Notes: generated from the letters alone by a model not told the origin. A stretch of DNA of 64,000 nt from Sphingobium sp. CCH11-B1 (GCF_001556865.1 NZ_LSJY01000009.1:1-64000); one strand, 5' to 3'. Numbered from the stretch's first letter, positions 1-9,278 are shown. Numbers and translations are program-made.

Positions 1-44
1 AACGCCACGACGCCGAGCACCAAGGCCGATCACAAATCATTCAT
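1..44 (-). other. 5' end of a leftward reading frame, interrupted or with unclear start
   Basis: Reading leftward, an AAAGGAG ribosome site is followed five bases later by ATG (44..42), but that frame gives Met-Asn-Asp-Leu and then TGA at 32..30. Beyond the stop the same frame continues as S-A-L-V-L-G-V-V-A, in which every codon ends in G or C, as in real genes of this window, and which looks like the start of a membrane segment. The other two frames have poor third-position GC. It may be a small membrane protein gene with a nonsense mutation, or one starting at TTG/GTG around 23..18. Only 44 bases are visible, so this cannot be settled. Confidence 0.3.
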
Positions 45-155
45 GCCATCTCCTTTGGGAAAGCCCGCCGCGCTTTCGCACGGAGCCGATTCGGTATAAG
101 GTCAGGGAGAGGCGGCCGGCAAGCCGGCGACCGAGGCAGAGGGGTAACACGCATC

Positions 156-578
156 ATGTCCATGTCGCGTTCCGTAACCATCATCGGCATCGTCCTGCTA
201 CTCTGGAACCTGATGGGCGTCGCCGCCTGGGTGATGCAATATGGCATGGACCTTTCCGAACTGGCGAAGACCGATCCCGTGGGCGCGCGCATCTTCGCTG
301 AGATGCCGTCCTGGCTATGGGTCGCCTATGCGGTCGCGGTCGGCGCCGGAACGCTGGGCGCGCTACTGTTGCTGATGAAGAAGGCAGCGGCCGCCACGCT
401 GTTCCTCGTTTCGCTGGTCGCGGTGCTGGTCCAGTTCGGTTACACGCTGGGCGCTACCGACCTGATCGCGCAAAAGGGGATCGTGGTCGCAGCCGGCTTT
501 CCCGCCTTCGTCATTCTGGTCGCGATCGTGCAGTTGGCCTACGCCCGGTCCCTGGTGGCGAAGGGCGTGCTACGCTAG
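156..578 (+). CDS. small four-helix membrane protein of unknown function
   Basis: 140 residues with four evident hydrophobic segments, at about residues 8-28, 52-74, 78-98 and 110-131. The loop between helices 1 and 2 carries a conserved-looking stretch (DLAKTDP-type, then AEMPSW). Overall it resembles uncharacterised sphingomonad inner-membrane proteins of about 140 residues; I do not recognise a function. The start is the first ATG of the frame, behind a weak purine-rich stretch (GAGGGG); a second ATG two codons on is an alternative. It stands alone, convergent with mltG. Confidence 0.75.
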   Translation: MSMSRSVTIIGIVLLLWNLMGVAAWVMQYGMDLSELAKTDPVGARIFAEMPSWLWVAYAVAVGAGTLGALLLLMKKAAAATLFLVSLVAVLVQFGYTLGATDLIAQKGIVVAAGFPAFVILVAIVQLAYARSLVAKGVLR

Positions 579-644
579 TCGTTCGGTGTCGCCTTTTCCC
601 GAGCCGGCACGCGCGATAACCCGCACCGAGAAGGCTTCAGCGGA

Positions 645-1643
645 TCAAAGTTCGCCCCGGGCGCGCCGAATTTCGAACCATTTGCGCACATTCTCATTAT
701 GCTGCTGATAGGTGTCGGCAAAGATATGGCCGCCCTTCCCATCCGCGACGAAATAGAGCGCTTTCGTCTTTTCCGGATGGAGCACGGCGAAGATCGACAG
801 CCGGCCCGGATTGGCGATGGGGCCCTTGGGCAGCCCGACCATCGCATAGGTGTTATAGTCGTTGACGGCGGCGATCTCCGACTTGCGGATGCGCCGGCCG
901 AGCGGCTTGCCCCGGGTGATCGGATAGATGATCGTCGGATCGGCCTGCAGCATCATGTTCGCGCGCAGACGGTTATAATAGACGCCCGCGACGGTCGGCC
1001 GTTCGGCCGGAACGGCGGTTTCCTTCTCCACGATGCTGGCCAGGATCACCGCCTCCCTGGGGGACTTGACCAATAATCCCTGGGCGCGGCCGGCCCATAG
1101 CTGGGCCAGTTCCTTGTCCATTGCGACCTGCATGCGCTTCAATACCTTGGCGCGGGGCTCGCCCTTGTCGAAGGCATAGCTGTCAGGGAGAACGCTGCCT
1201 TCCTCCGGCACGGGGATGGTGCCGGTCAGCTGGTCGTTCGCCATCAGCCGTTCGTGCACGAGGATGGAGGGCATGCCTTCGGGAATGGTGACGAGCCGCG
1301 TCACCGTCTTGCCGCCCTGAAGGATGGACAGGATGTCGCTGTTGCTGGCTCCGGCCGGGATGTGGAACTCGCCGGCCTTGATCGGCTTCGTCCCCCCGAA
1401 AACCCTGGCGCGGGTCAGGAACGCGTCGGCCGAGCGAACCGCCCCCGCCCGTTTCAACAGAACGGCGGCGTCGGACAGGGTCGCGCCCTCGCGCACGGTG
1501 ATGCTGACGTCTTGCGCCGCAGGGCCCTTTTCAGTCCAGCCGACGACGAACCGGAAAGCGACGAAGGCGGCGACCGCGAGGCCGAGGAGGAGGATGCCGC
1601 AGCCAAAGCGGCGGGCGGCCGCAGGACGGGTGCGACGAGCCAT
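645..1643 (-). CDS. mltG: endolytic murein transglycosylase MltG
   Basis: 332 residues. MltG cleaves nascent peptidoglycan strands inside the chain and is thought to set glycan length and end synthesis. An N-terminal cytoplasmic stub rich in Arg is followed by one membrane helix (about residues 13-36) and the periplasmic YceG domain. The hallmark SIVEKETA stretch lies at residues 203-210 and holds the catalytic Glu (E206 or E208), followed by the YYNRL and LQADPT motifs near 222-236. It is the last gene of the leftward fab cluster, 54 bases after fabF, an order seen in many alphaproteobacteria. Length is normal. Confidence 0.95.
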   Translation of the reverse strand: MARRTRPAAARRFGCGILLLGLAVAAFVAFRFVVGWTEKGPAAQDVSITVREGATLSDAAVLLKRAGAVRSADAFLTRARVFGGTKPIKAGEFHIPAGASNSDILSILQGGKTVTRLVTIPEGMPSILVHERLMANDQLTGTIPVPEEGSVLPDSYAFDKGEPRAKVLKRMQVAMDKELAQLWAGRAQGLLVKSPREAVILASIVEKETAVPAERPTVAGVYYNRLRANMMLQADPTIIYPITRGKPLGRRIRKSEIAAVNDYNTYAMVGLPKGPIANPGRLSIFAVLHPEKTKALYFVADGKGGHIFADTYQQHNENVRKWFEIRRARGEL

Positions 1644-1657
1644 GTCAGTATTCTGTT

Positions 1658-1675
1658 CCCCGGCCTTCGCCGGGG
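1658..1675. repeat. GC-rich palindrome in the fabF-mltG gap
   Basis: CCCCGGC-cttc-GCCGGGG is a perfect 7-bp stem with a 4-base loop. It fills most of the 54-base gap between fabF and mltG. The form (CGGC-loop-GCCG) recalls the REP-like intergenic palindromes common in sphingomonad genomes; a similar CCGGCCTGCGCCGG core occurs near 23115. It could also attenuate transcription into mltG, though no T run follows. Confidence 0.5.
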
Positions 1676-1697
1676 GCCGGCAAGGCAGCCAAAGCCG

Positions 1698-2957
1698 TCA
1701 CACCGCCTTCATGATCAGCGAGGCGTTGGTGCCGCCGAAGCCGAAGCTGTTGTTCAGCACCGCGCGGACCTTCCGCTCCTTGGCGACATGCGGCACCAGG
1801 TCGACGCCCTTGCAGCTTTCGCTCGGTTCATCGAGGTTGAGCGTCGGCGGCACGATCTGGTCGCGGATGGCAAGGATGCAGAAGATGCTCTCCACCGCGC
1901 CCGCGCCGCCCAGCAGATGGCCGATGGCCGACTTGGTGGACGACATCGACATGGTCGCCAGATGCTCACCGAAGAGGCGCTTCACCGCCCCCAGCTCCAG
2001 TTCGTCGCCGAGCGGAGTCGAGGTGCCGTGGGCGTTCACATAATCGATGTCGGCCAGGCTCAGGCCGGACTTTCTGAGCGCCATTTCCATGGAGCGATAG
2101 CCACCATTGCCCTCAGGGTGGGGCGCTGTGACATGATAGGCGTCGCCCGACAGGCCATAGCCGATGACTTCGGCATAGATTTTCGCGCCGCGCGCCTTGG
2201 CCCGCTCATATTCCTCCAGCACGACGACGCCCGCGCCCTCGCCCATGACGAAGCCGTCGCGGTTGACGTCATAGGGACGGCTCGCCTTTTCCGGCGTGTC
2301 GTTGAAACTGGTCGAAAGCGCACGCGCCTGCGCGAAGCCGGCAATGCCGATGGGGCAGATCGCGCTTTCCGCGCCGCCAGCCAGCATTACGTCGGCGTCA
2401 TCCATCGCAATCATGCGCGCGGCGTCCCCGATCGAATGCGCGCCCGTGGAGCAAGCTGTGACGACCGCATGGTTCGGCCCCATCAGGCCGTATTTGATCG
2501 AAACCTGCCCCGAGATCAGGTTGATGAGCCGTCCGTGGACGAAGTGCGGCGAAACGCGGCTCGGTCCTTTGTTCGCGAGCACCAGCGATTCGCTCTCGAT
2601 GCCCGGCAGGCCGCCGATGCCCGACCCGATCGAGCAACCGGCGCGCAGCCGCTCCTCTTCGCTCATATTGTCGAGGCCAGCGTCACGGAGCGCCTGGCTG
2701 GCGGCGGAAATTCCATAGACGATGAAGGGATCGACCTGACGCTGGATCTTGTGATCGACGTCGATCGACGGATCATAGCCATATTCGTGGTCGGCGGGCT
2801 TTACTTCGCACGCGATGCGGCACTTGTAATCGGTCGCGTCGAAGCGCGTGATCGTGGCCGCGCCGGATTTGGCCGCGATGATGTTCTTCCAGCTGGTTTC
2901 CACATCCCCGCCAAGCGGGCTGACCATGCCAAGGCCGGTGACGACGACACGACGCAT
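1698..2957 (-). CDS. fabF: beta-ketoacyl-ACP synthase II
   Basis: 419 residues. FabF elongates acyl-ACP by condensation with malonyl-ACP in the cytosolic type II fatty acid cycle. The condensing-enzyme triad is complete: Cys169 in VVTACSTG, His310 in VNAHGTSTPLGD and His347 in KSAIGHLLGGAG; the glycine-rich NNSFGFGGTN end is present. I start at ATG 2957 (MRRVVVTGLG), which matches family N-termini and has GGAG seven bases upstream; the open frame extends 23 codons further up but that part is not FabF-like. It lies downstream of acpP with a hairpin between them. Confidence 0.97.
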   Translation of the reverse strand: MRRVVVTGLGMVSPLGGDVETSWKNIIAAKSGAATITRFDATDYKCRIACEVKPADHEYGYDPSIDVDHKIQRQVDPFIVYGISAASQALRDAGLDNMSEEERLRAGCSIGSGIGGLPGIESESLVLANKGPSRVSPHFVHGRLINLISGQVSIKYGLMGPNHAVVTACSTGAHSIGDAARMIAMDDADVMLAGGAESAICPIGIAGFAQARALSTSFNDTPEKASRPYDVNRDGFVMGEGAGVVVLEEYERAKARGAKIYAEVIGYGLSGDAYHVTAPHPEGNGGYRSMEMALRKSGLSLADIDYVNAHGTSTPLGDELELGAVKRLFGEHLATMSMSSTKSAIGHLLGGAGAVESIFCILAIRDQIVPPTLNLDEPSESCKGVDLVPHVAKERKVRAVLNNSFGFGGTNASLIMKAV

Positions 2958-3042
2958 ATACTCGCTCCGATATTCTTCTTCATGGGCTAGCAGCCGCCCA
3001 TGTAGCCATTGGCGGCGCACTTTCAAACCGCGCGCCAGATAA

Positions 3043-3086
3043 GAAAAGGCTCCCCCATATTCCGGGATCGCCGGACAGGAGGAGCC
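3043..3086 (-). terminator. hairpin terminator downstream of acpP
   Basis: On the minus strand GGCTCCTCC (3086..3078) pairs with GGGGGAGCC (3056..3048) with one G-U pair, and TTTTCTT follows at once (3047..3041). A smaller CCGG/CCGG stem sits in the loop. This looks like an intrinsic, probably partial, terminator between acpP and fabF. It would give acpP its own abundant short transcript with read-through to fabF. Confidence 0.65.
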
Positions 3087-3141
3087 GTTTCTTCACGCAA
3101 CAGGGGCGGCCCTCCCCATAGGGGGTCGGGCCAGCGCCGCC

Positions 3142-3375
3142 TTACTGCTTGCTGTCGATATAATCGATGGCGTCCTTGACGGTGGCGATCTTTTCCGCCG
3201 CATCGTCAGGGATTTCCACGCCGAATTCTTCTTCGAACGCCATAACCAGCTCAACGATGTCCAGGCTGTCTGCGCCCAGATCGTCAATGAAGCTGGCGTC
3301 TTCGGTCACCTTTTCGGCTTCGACGCCCAGATGTTCGACGACGATTTTCTTTACGCGATCCGCGGTCTCACTCAT
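3142..3375 (-). CDS. acpP: acyl carrier protein
   Basis: 77 residues, acidic, the usual ACP length. The phosphopantetheine attachment Ser37 sits in the [10 protein letters not shown] motif. It carries growing acyl chains between the Fab enzymes. The ATG at 3375 has AGGAC just upstream and the frame has no alternative start. It lies between fabG and fabF as in most proteobacteria. The 261 bases upstream to fabG probably hold its own promoter. Confidence 0.98.
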   Translation of the reverse strand: MSETADRVKKIVVEHLGVEAEKVTEDASFIDDLGADSLDIVELVMAFEEEFGVEIPDDAAEKIATVKDAIDYIDSKQ

Positions 3376-3636
3376 GAGAGGTCCTTCTTACTGGGTATCG
3401 TTGGTGGTCTGTGAACAACCGTTAAGGCATGCCCTAGTGCCAAGCCCCGATAGAGGCAAGAGGGAAGGCCGCCAAGTCCCTTCGTAGCGGCAGGCAATGG
3501 TCCGGCAACAAAAGCACCCCGCCGCACCGCGGAAAGCGCATACTCACTGAAATTTCGCCAACTTCCCATGCCGGGACCGCAGGGCGCGGGACGGATCGGG
3601 AGCGCGCCATCCTGCCGGGCGGCGCGCTCGGTGTCG

Positions 3637-4377
3637 TCAGATCATCGCCATCCCGCCATTGACATGCAATGTCTGGCCGGTGACGTAGCCGGCTTCGCGG
3701 CTCGCCAGATAGACGACCGCCGCACCGATATCGTCCCCGCTGCCCAGGTCGCCGGCCGGGATCTTGGACAGGATGCCGCCCTTCTGCGCGTCGGTAAGGG
3801 CGTCGGTCATGGCCGAACGGATGAAGCCGGGCGCGATGCAATTGACGGTGATGCCCCGGCTCGCCAGTTCCTGCCCCAGCGATTTCGACATGCCGATGAT
3901 GCCCGCCTTGGACGCGCAATAATTGGCCTGGCCCGGATTGCCGGTCACGCCGACCACCGACGTGATCGAGATGATGCGCCCGAACCGCGCCTTCATCATC
4001 GGTTTGGCGGCGGCGCGGCAGAGGCGGAAGGCGGCCTCCAGATTGATCTGGATGACCTGGCTCCATTCCTCATCCTTCATGCGCAGGATGAGGTTGTCGC
4101 GCGTCACGCCCGCATTGTTGACGAGGATATCGATCTTGCCGCCCAGCGCTTCCACCGCCTGCGGCACCAGCGCGTCGACGGAGGCAGGATCGGACAGGTT
4201 GCAGACGAGCGTTTTATGACCTTCGCCGAGATCCGCCGCAAACGCCTTCAGCTTCTCCTCGTTGCTGCCCGAAACAGCAAGCGTCGCCCCCTGCGCTGCA
4301 AGCGCCTTCGCGATGGCAGAACCGATTCCGCCCGAAGCGCCCGTCACCAGCGCGGTCATGCCTGTAAGGTCGAACAT
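3637..4377 (-). CDS. fabG: 3-oxoacyl-ACP reductase
   Basis: 246 residues, short-chain dehydrogenase fold. It reduces 3-oxoacyl-ACP with NADPH in the first reductive step of each fatty acid cycle. The nucleotide-binding TGASGGIG motif is at residues 12-19, NNAG at 87-90, and the catalytic Ser140, Tyr153 and Lys157 are all present. The N-terminus MFDLTGMTALVTG is family-typical. ATG 4377 has AAAGGA six bases upstream, so the eleven upstream codons of the open frame are discarded. It follows fabD by 69 bases. Confidence 0.97.
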   Translation of the reverse strand: MFDLTGMTALVTGASGGIGSAIAKALAAQGATLAVSGSNEEKLKAFAADLGEGHKTLVCNLSDPASVDALVPQAVEALGGKIDILVNNAGVTRDNLILRMKDEEWSQVIQINLEAAFRLCRAAAKPMMKARFGRIISITSVVGVTGNPGQANYCASKAGIIGMSKSLGQELASRGITVNCIAPGFIRSAMTDALTDAQKGGILSKIPAGDLGSGDDIGAAVVYLASREAGYVTGQTLHVNGGMAMI

Positions 4378-4446
4378 CCTATGTCCTTTCGTGCCGTTCG
4401 CCCCCGGCATCCCGCAGGGCCTTGTTTCAAATGAGATGTCGGAAGG

Positions 4447-5382
4447 TCAAAAAGAGGCCAGCGCGCCCTCTATGTCGTCCATGGTAACGACGCTGCGGAC
4501 GGTGGCGTCGGGGGCGATGCGCTTGACCATGGGGCCTAGCACCTTGCCGCCCAGTTCGACGAATTCCGTGACGCCCGCGCCCCACATGGCGGCAACCGAC
4601 TCCCGCCAGCGTACCCGGCCGGTCACCTGCTCGACCAGACGCGCCTTGATCTCGTCCGCGTCAGCAACGGGCCCGGCGAGCACATTGGCATAGACTGGCA
4701 GAAGCGGCGCGGAAACGGTCGCCTTGCCCAGCGCTTCTTCCATCGCGTCGGCGGCGGGCTGCATCAACGGACAGTGAAAGGGGGCGGACACCGGCAGCAG
4801 CACACCACGCTTGATGCCATGATCCTTCACCATCGCCACCGCGCGCTCGATCGCTCCGCGATGGCCCGAAATCACGACCTGGGTGGGATCATTGTCGTTG
4901 GCGACGGCGCAGACTTCGCCCTCCGCCGCCGCCTCGGCCAGCGCCTGCGCCTTGTCGATATCTGCGCCCAGCAGCGCCGCCATCGCGCCCTCACCTACCG
5001 GCACTGCGGCCTGCATCGCCCTCCCCCGCAGCTTGAGCAGCCGCGCGGTGGTGGAGAGGTCGAACGCCCGCGCCGCGCACAGGGCGCTATATTCGCCAAG
5101 GCTGTGCCCCGCGACATAATCGCCCTTGTCGGCAAGGCTGAAGCCGCCTTCCCGTTCCATCACGCGCAACGTGGCGATGGCGTTAGCCATGATCGCGGGC
5201 TGCGCATTTTCGGTCAGCGTCAGGTCGCTTTCGGGCCCTTCCACCATCATGCGGAACAAATGCTGTGACAGCGCGTCATCGACCTCCTGAAACAGTTCCC
5301 TGGCCGCCGGGCTCGCCTCGCTCAACGTCTTGCCCATGCCGACCGCCTGGCTGCCCTGCCCCGGAAAGATAAATGCCCGCAT
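4447..5382 (-). CDS. fabD: malonyl-CoA:ACP transacylase
   Basis: 311 residues. FabD loads malonate from CoA onto ACP. Motifs: FPGQGSQ at 6-12, the nucleophile Ser94 in GHSLGEYSA, and His203 in SAPFHCPLM. I chose ATG 5382 (MRAFIFPGQG) because AAGGA is seven bases upstream; a GTG two codons earlier is also open. It is the first gene of the leftward fab cluster and divergent from the efflux operon. Confidence 0.96.
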   Translation of the reverse strand: MRAFIFPGQGSQAVGMGKTLSEASPAARELFQEVDDALSQHLFRMMVEGPESDLTLTENAQPAIMANAIATLRVMEREGGFSLADKGDYVAGHSLGEYSALCAARAFDLSTTARLLKLRGRAMQAAVPVGEGAMAALLGADIDKAQALAEAAAEGEVCAVANDNDPTQVVISGHRGAIERAVAMVKDHGIKRGVLLPVSAPFHCPLMQPAADAMEEALGKATVSAPLLPVYANVLAGPVADADEIKARLVEQVTGRVRWRESVAAMWGAGVTEFVELGGKVLGPMVKRIAPDATVRSVVTMDDIEGALASF

Positions 5383-5445
5383 CCTCACGTCCTTACATTG
5401 CTGCGCCTTCGCACGGCGCGCCTCATCAACATCGTTACACTTTGA

Positions 5446-5457
5446 GACATAAATGTC
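5446..5457. promoter_or_regulatory. inverted repeat upstream of the efflux operon
   Basis: GACAT-AA-ATGTC is a perfect 5-bp inverted repeat with a 2-base centre, in the 159-base divergent gap between fabD and the outer membrane factor gene. TTACACTTTGAGA just upstream could provide a -35-like element. A TetR- or MarR-type operator for the pump is plausible; no regulator gene is adjacent. Confidence 0.4.
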
Positions 5458-5541
5458 ATTGAGCCGTACATGTGCCTGCGGCAGTCAGATCATGACGATG
5501 CCGGCCCGGTACCCTGCGAAAGTGTGGCGGCCCCTTTAACG

Positions 5542-7020
5542 ATGACGGAGAGCAAGGAAAAGGTGCGATATCGCATTGCTTCGATCGGGGGCTGTTTCGG
5601 GACCGCTCTGATGCTGTCGGCCTGCGCTGCAGGGCCCGACTATCATGCGCCGCAATCCGCCGCGCTGGGCGTGCCGGATACCTATTATGGCGCAGGGGCG
5701 GCCCAGCCGGTCAGCGATGCGGATCTGGCGCAATGGTGGTCGCGGCTGAACGATCCCACGTTAAGCGCGCTAATCGACAAGGCCATCGCCGGCAATCTGG
5801 ACATCGTACAGGCGCAGGCGCGTCTTCGGCAGGCGCGCGAAAGCCTGATCCAGACCAACGCTGCCTTCCTGCCGCAGTTGAACGGCACCGCCACGGGCGG
5901 CCGCAACTATAGCAGCCAGGATGCGGGCGGGCGGCTGGACGCCAACGGCAACCCGATCGGCGGCGGCGGAAGCAACTGGTCCAGCAGCTATTCCGCCCGG
6001 GTCAATGCCAGCTGGCAGATCGACCTGTTCGGCGAACTGGCGCGCGGCAGCGAGGCGGCGCGGGCCGATCTTGCCGCATCGGGATATGATCTCGCCAATG
6101 TCAGGATGACGATCATATCCGAACTCGTCACCAACTATGTCCAGGCGCGGCTGGCACACGAGCAACTGCGGATCGCGCGCGAAACGCAGAAGGTGCAGGA
6201 GGATAATTACCGGATCGCCGGCTGGCGGCTCCAGGCCGGCCTGGTCTCCTCGCTCGACGAGCAGCAGGCCCGCGCCCAACTGGCGCAGACCAATGCCACC
6301 ATCCCTCAGCTGGAGGCGCGCCTTCGCAGCAGTCTCAACCGCGTCGCCGTGCTGACGGGGCAGGCGCCGGGCGAAGCGACGCGCGCGCTGGAAACGCCCG
6401 CTCCCCTGCCGGTCGCATCGACGCAGATCGCCACGGGCATTCCCGCCGACACGTTGCGCCAGCGGCCCGACGTGCGCAGCGCCGAACGCGCGCTGGCCGC
6501 CGCGACGGCGCGGATCGGCGTGGCGCAGGCGCAGCTCTATCCGGCGCTCGGGATCAGCGGAAATATCGGCACCACCTCCAATGCGTTTCGTGACCTGTTC
6601 AGCCTCATCACAGGGGGCATATTCGGCAATGTGCAGCAGTTGATCTTCGACGGTGGCAGGCTGCGCTCGCAGGTCCGGTCGCAGCGCGCAGCGACCGACG
6701 CTGCCTTCGCCGCCTACAAGCAGAGCGTGCTGACCGCCGTGGAGGATGTCGAGAACGCCGTCGCGCAACTGAACAGCGCCCGCGCGCGCAAGGCAGAGTT
6801 CGCGGTCGCCTTCGAGGCGTCGAACAATGCGGCGATCCTCGCCCGCAGCCAGTATCAAGCCGGCCTTATCGATTTCCAGACGCTGCTGACCAGCGAATCC
6901 ACCTTGCTGAACGCCCGCAACAGCCTGGCGTCGGCGCAATCCGACGAGGTTCTGGCCATCGCTCAGCTATATAACGCACTGGGTGGCGGCTGGCAGAATA
7001 TGGAAACCCAAGCGCGATGA
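5542..7020 (+). CDS. outer membrane factor lipoprotein, NodT/OprM family
   Basis: 492 residues from ATG 5542. It forms the trimeric outer-membrane and periplasmic exit duct of a tripartite pump. The N-terminus has a short signal ending in a lipobox (LSAC), then AAGPDYHAP, the usual NodT/OprM opening; two outer-membrane-efflux (TolC-type) coiled-coil repeats follow. GTG 5563, behind AAGGA, is an alternative start that still includes the signal. The frame is open to 5470 but those residues are not signal-like. It overlaps the adaptor gene by four bases (ATGA), so the two are translationally coupled. Confidence 0.92.
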   Translation: MTESKEKVRYRIASIGGCFGTALMLSACAAGPDYHAPQSAALGVPDTYYGAGAAQPVSDADLAQWWSRLNDPTLSALIDKAIAGNLDIVQAQARLRQARESLIQTNAAFLPQLNGTATGGRNYSSQDAGGRLDANGNPIGGGGSNWSSSYSARVNASWQIDLFGELARGSEAARADLAASGYDLANVRMTIISELVTNYVQARLAHEQLRIARETQKVQEDNYRIAGWRLQAGLVSSLDEQQARAQLAQTNATIPQLEARLRSSLNRVAVLTGQAPGEATRALETPAPLPVASTQIATGIPADTLRQRPDVRSAERALAAATARIGVAQAQLYPALGISGNIGTTSNAFRDLFSLITGGIFGNVQQLIFDGGRLRSQVRSQRAATDAAFAAYKQSVLTAVEDVENAVAQLNSARARKAEFAVAFEASNNAAILARSQYQAGLIDFQTLLTSESTLLNARNSLASAQSDEVLAIAQLYNALGGGWQNMETQAR

Positions 7021-8573
7021 GCAATGACGTGACGAAGGATCAGGAGATCGACGATTTTCTGGGCGCGAAGCCACAGAAACCGTGGCGCAAATGGGCGATC
7101 AGGGGCGGGATCGGCATCGGCCTGCTTCTTTTGATCCTCCTCGTTTCGCGCTGCTTTTCGGACGAGGACAAGCCCAACTACGCCACCCGGGAAGTGCGGC
7201 GCGGCGACCTGACCGTCAGCGTGTCGGCGACCGGCAACCTGAAGCCCGTCAACCAGGTCGATGTGGGGTCCGAACAATCGGGCAAGATCACCGCCGTCTA
7301 TGTCGATGTGAACGACCGGGTGACGCGCGGGCAGAGGCTGGCCGAACTCGACACGCGCCGGCTGGTCGACACGGTGAACCAGAACCGGGCGCAGGTCGCC
7401 TCCTCGCAGGCAAGCGTGGCGCAGGCGCAGGCACAGGTCGCGCTGGCGAAGGCGACGCTCGACCGTCAGGAAGATGTGTTCCGTCTGTCGGGCGGTAGGG
7501 TGCCGGCCAAAACCGAACTGGATTCGGCGCGGGCGAATTATCAGTCGGCCCTTGGATCGCTACGGGCGGCACAGGCGCAGGTCAGCGTCTCGCGCGCGCA
7601 ACTCTCCAGCGCGCAGACCAACCTGTCGATCGCCCAGATCGTGTCGCCCGTCACCGGCGTGGTGCTGTCGCGCGACATAGAGCCGGGCCAGACGGTCGCC
7701 GCATCGCTCAACGCCCCGGTGCTGTTCACCATCGCGGAGGACCTGACCAAGATGGAGGTCGAGGTCGCCGTGGACGAGGCGGATGTCGGGCAGGTCAAGG
7801 ATGGCCAGAATGCGACATTTTCGGTCGATGCCTTCCCCGGCCGCACCTTCCCGGCCCGCGTGACCCGCGTGAATGTGGGCTCCAATGGGTCGAGCAGCAG
7901 CTCTTCCTCCACCGCCAGCAGCACGACCGCCAGCACCACGGGAACCGTGGTCGCCTATACCGCCGTGTTGAGCGTCGATAATGGCGACGAAATCCTTCGG
8001 CCGGGGATGACCGCGACCGCCGACATCGTGACGCAGGAACTGCGCGACGTGCTGCTGGTCCCGAACAGCGCGCTGCGGTTCAAGCCGAGCAGCGGCGCAG
8101 GACAGGGCGGCGGCATCACCAGCGTCCTGCCCGGCCCTCGTCGCTTCCGCCGGGGCGGCGCGGACCGCCAGGTCAATTTCGGCGCGGGCAGCAGCCAGAC
8201 CGTCTATATCGTGGGCGAGGATGGAAACCCCAAGCCGCTGCAGGTGGTCGTTGGCGCGAGCGACGGCGCGCGCACCGTCATCACCGGCGGCGACCTGAAG
8301 CCCGGCATGCGCGTCATCACCGGCCAGCTTGCCAAGGGCCAAGAGGCGCCGGCGGAAGACCAGCGCGATCAGGGTGCCGACCGCAAGGCGCCGGGCGACG
8401 GCGAACGGCAGCGCAATCCTGCGGCGAACGGACGGCCCGCCAGCGTCGACACGGTCGGCAATTCGGCCACCGGCTCTGGCGAACGCGCGCCGGAAACCGC
8501 GCCGGTGGCCCCATCGAATGATCGGCCGGCCCGGCCGGAAGCGCGCGGCACCGGACGGCAGGGCGGAACCTGA
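7017..8573 (+). CDS. periplasmic adaptor protein, MacA/HlyD family
   Basis: 518 residues. It links an inner-membrane ABC transporter to the outer membrane factor. One membrane helix lies at about residues 33-48, followed by a lipoyl/barrel-sandwich half (VGSEQSGKITAV), an alpha-helical hairpin rich in Ala-Gln repeats, then the second half and beta-barrel domains. A Ser/Thr-rich insert near residues 285-303 lies where MacA homologues also vary. The last 80 or so residues are a hydrophilic, Pro/Gly/Arg/Asp-rich tail of low complexity, longer than in typical MacA, which makes the protein about 130 residues longer than E. coli MacA. Confidence 0.9.
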   Translation: MSNDVTKDQEIDDFLGAKPQKPWRKWAIRGGIGIGLLLLILLVSRCFSDEDKPNYATREVRRGDLTVSVSATGNLKPVNQVDVGSEQSGKITAVYVDVNDRVTRGQRLAELDTRRLVDTVNQNRAQVASSQASVAQAQAQVALAKATLDRQEDVFRLSGGRVPAKTELDSARANYQSALGSLRAAQAQVSVSRAQLSSAQTNLSIAQIVSPVTGVVLSRDIEPGQTVAASLNAPVLFTIAEDLTKMEVEVAVDEADVGQVKDGQNATFSVDAFPGRTFPARVTRVNVGSNGSSSSSSSTASSTTASTTGTVVAYTAVLSVDNGDEILRPGMTATADIVTQELRDVLLVPNSALRFKPSSGAGQGGGITSVLPGPRRFRRGGADRQVNFGAGSSQTVYIVGEDGNPKPLQVVVGASDGARTVITGGDLKPGMRVITGQLAKGQEAPAEDQRDQGADRKAPGDGERQRNPAANGRPASVDTVGNSATGSGERAPETAPVAPSNDRPARPEARGTGRQGGT

Positions 8574-8576
8574 TCC

Positions 8577-9278
8577 GTGGCGGACGATCCTATCATCTCC
8601 CTGCGCGGCGTGACCAAGGTCTATGGCGAAGGGCCAACCGCGTTCCAGGCGCTCAAGGGCATCGACCTCGACATCGTGGCGGGCGATTTCGTGGCGGTCA
8701 TGGGTCCTTCGGGATCCGGCAAATCGACCACGATGAACATCCTGGGCTGTCTCGACGTGCCTTCGGGCGGGGAATTCCTGTTCAAGGGGCGACATGTCGA
8801 AAGGCTGGACCGCGACCAGCGCGCCCTGCTGCGGCGGCGCTATCTGGGTTTCGTGTTTCAGGGCTTCAACCTGCTTTCGCGCACCACCGCGCTCGAGAAT
8901 GTCGAACTGCCCCTCCTCTATCGCGGCGAGGACAAGAAGCTGCGCTACGAGATGGGGATGGCCGCGCTCGACAAGGTGGGCCTGAAACAATGGTGGGACC
9001 ATACGCCCGCTGAACTGTCGGGCGGGCAACAGCAGCGCGTCGCCATCGCTCGCGCGATCGTGACCCAGCCCGATGTGCTGCTGGCGGACGAACCCACCGG
9101 CAACCTCGATTCGGAGCGATCGGTCGAGATCATGGAATTGCTGACCGATCTCAACCGGAACAGCGGCATCACCGTCCTCATGGTCACGCACGAACCCGAC
9201 ATGGCCGCCTTCGCCCGCACCATCGTGCATTTCAAGGATGGCCTTGTGGAGCGGATCGAACAGGGAGTGGCGGCGTGA
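8577..9278 (+). CDS. ABC transporter ATPase, MacB/LolD type
   Basis: 233 residues starting at GTG 8577, three bases after the adaptor gene. Walker A GPSGSGKST is at 43-51, the Q-loop near QGFN 95-98, signature LSGGQ at 147-151 and Walker B LLADE at 168-172, all intact. It powers the pump encoded around it. In E. coli MacB the ATPase and permease are fused; here they are separate genes, as in many alphaproteobacteria. Confidence 0.95.
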   Translation: MADDPIISLRGVTKVYGEGPTAFQALKGIDLDIVAGDFVAVMGPSGSGKSTTMNILGCLDVPSGGEFLFKGRHVERLDRDQRALLRRRYLGFVFQGFNLLSRTTALENVELPLLYRGEDKKLRYEMGMAALDKVGLKQWWDHTPAELSGGQQQRVAIARAIVTQPDVLLADEPTGNLDSERSVEIMELLTDLNRNSGITVLMVTHEPDMAAFARTIVHFKDGLVERIEQGVAA

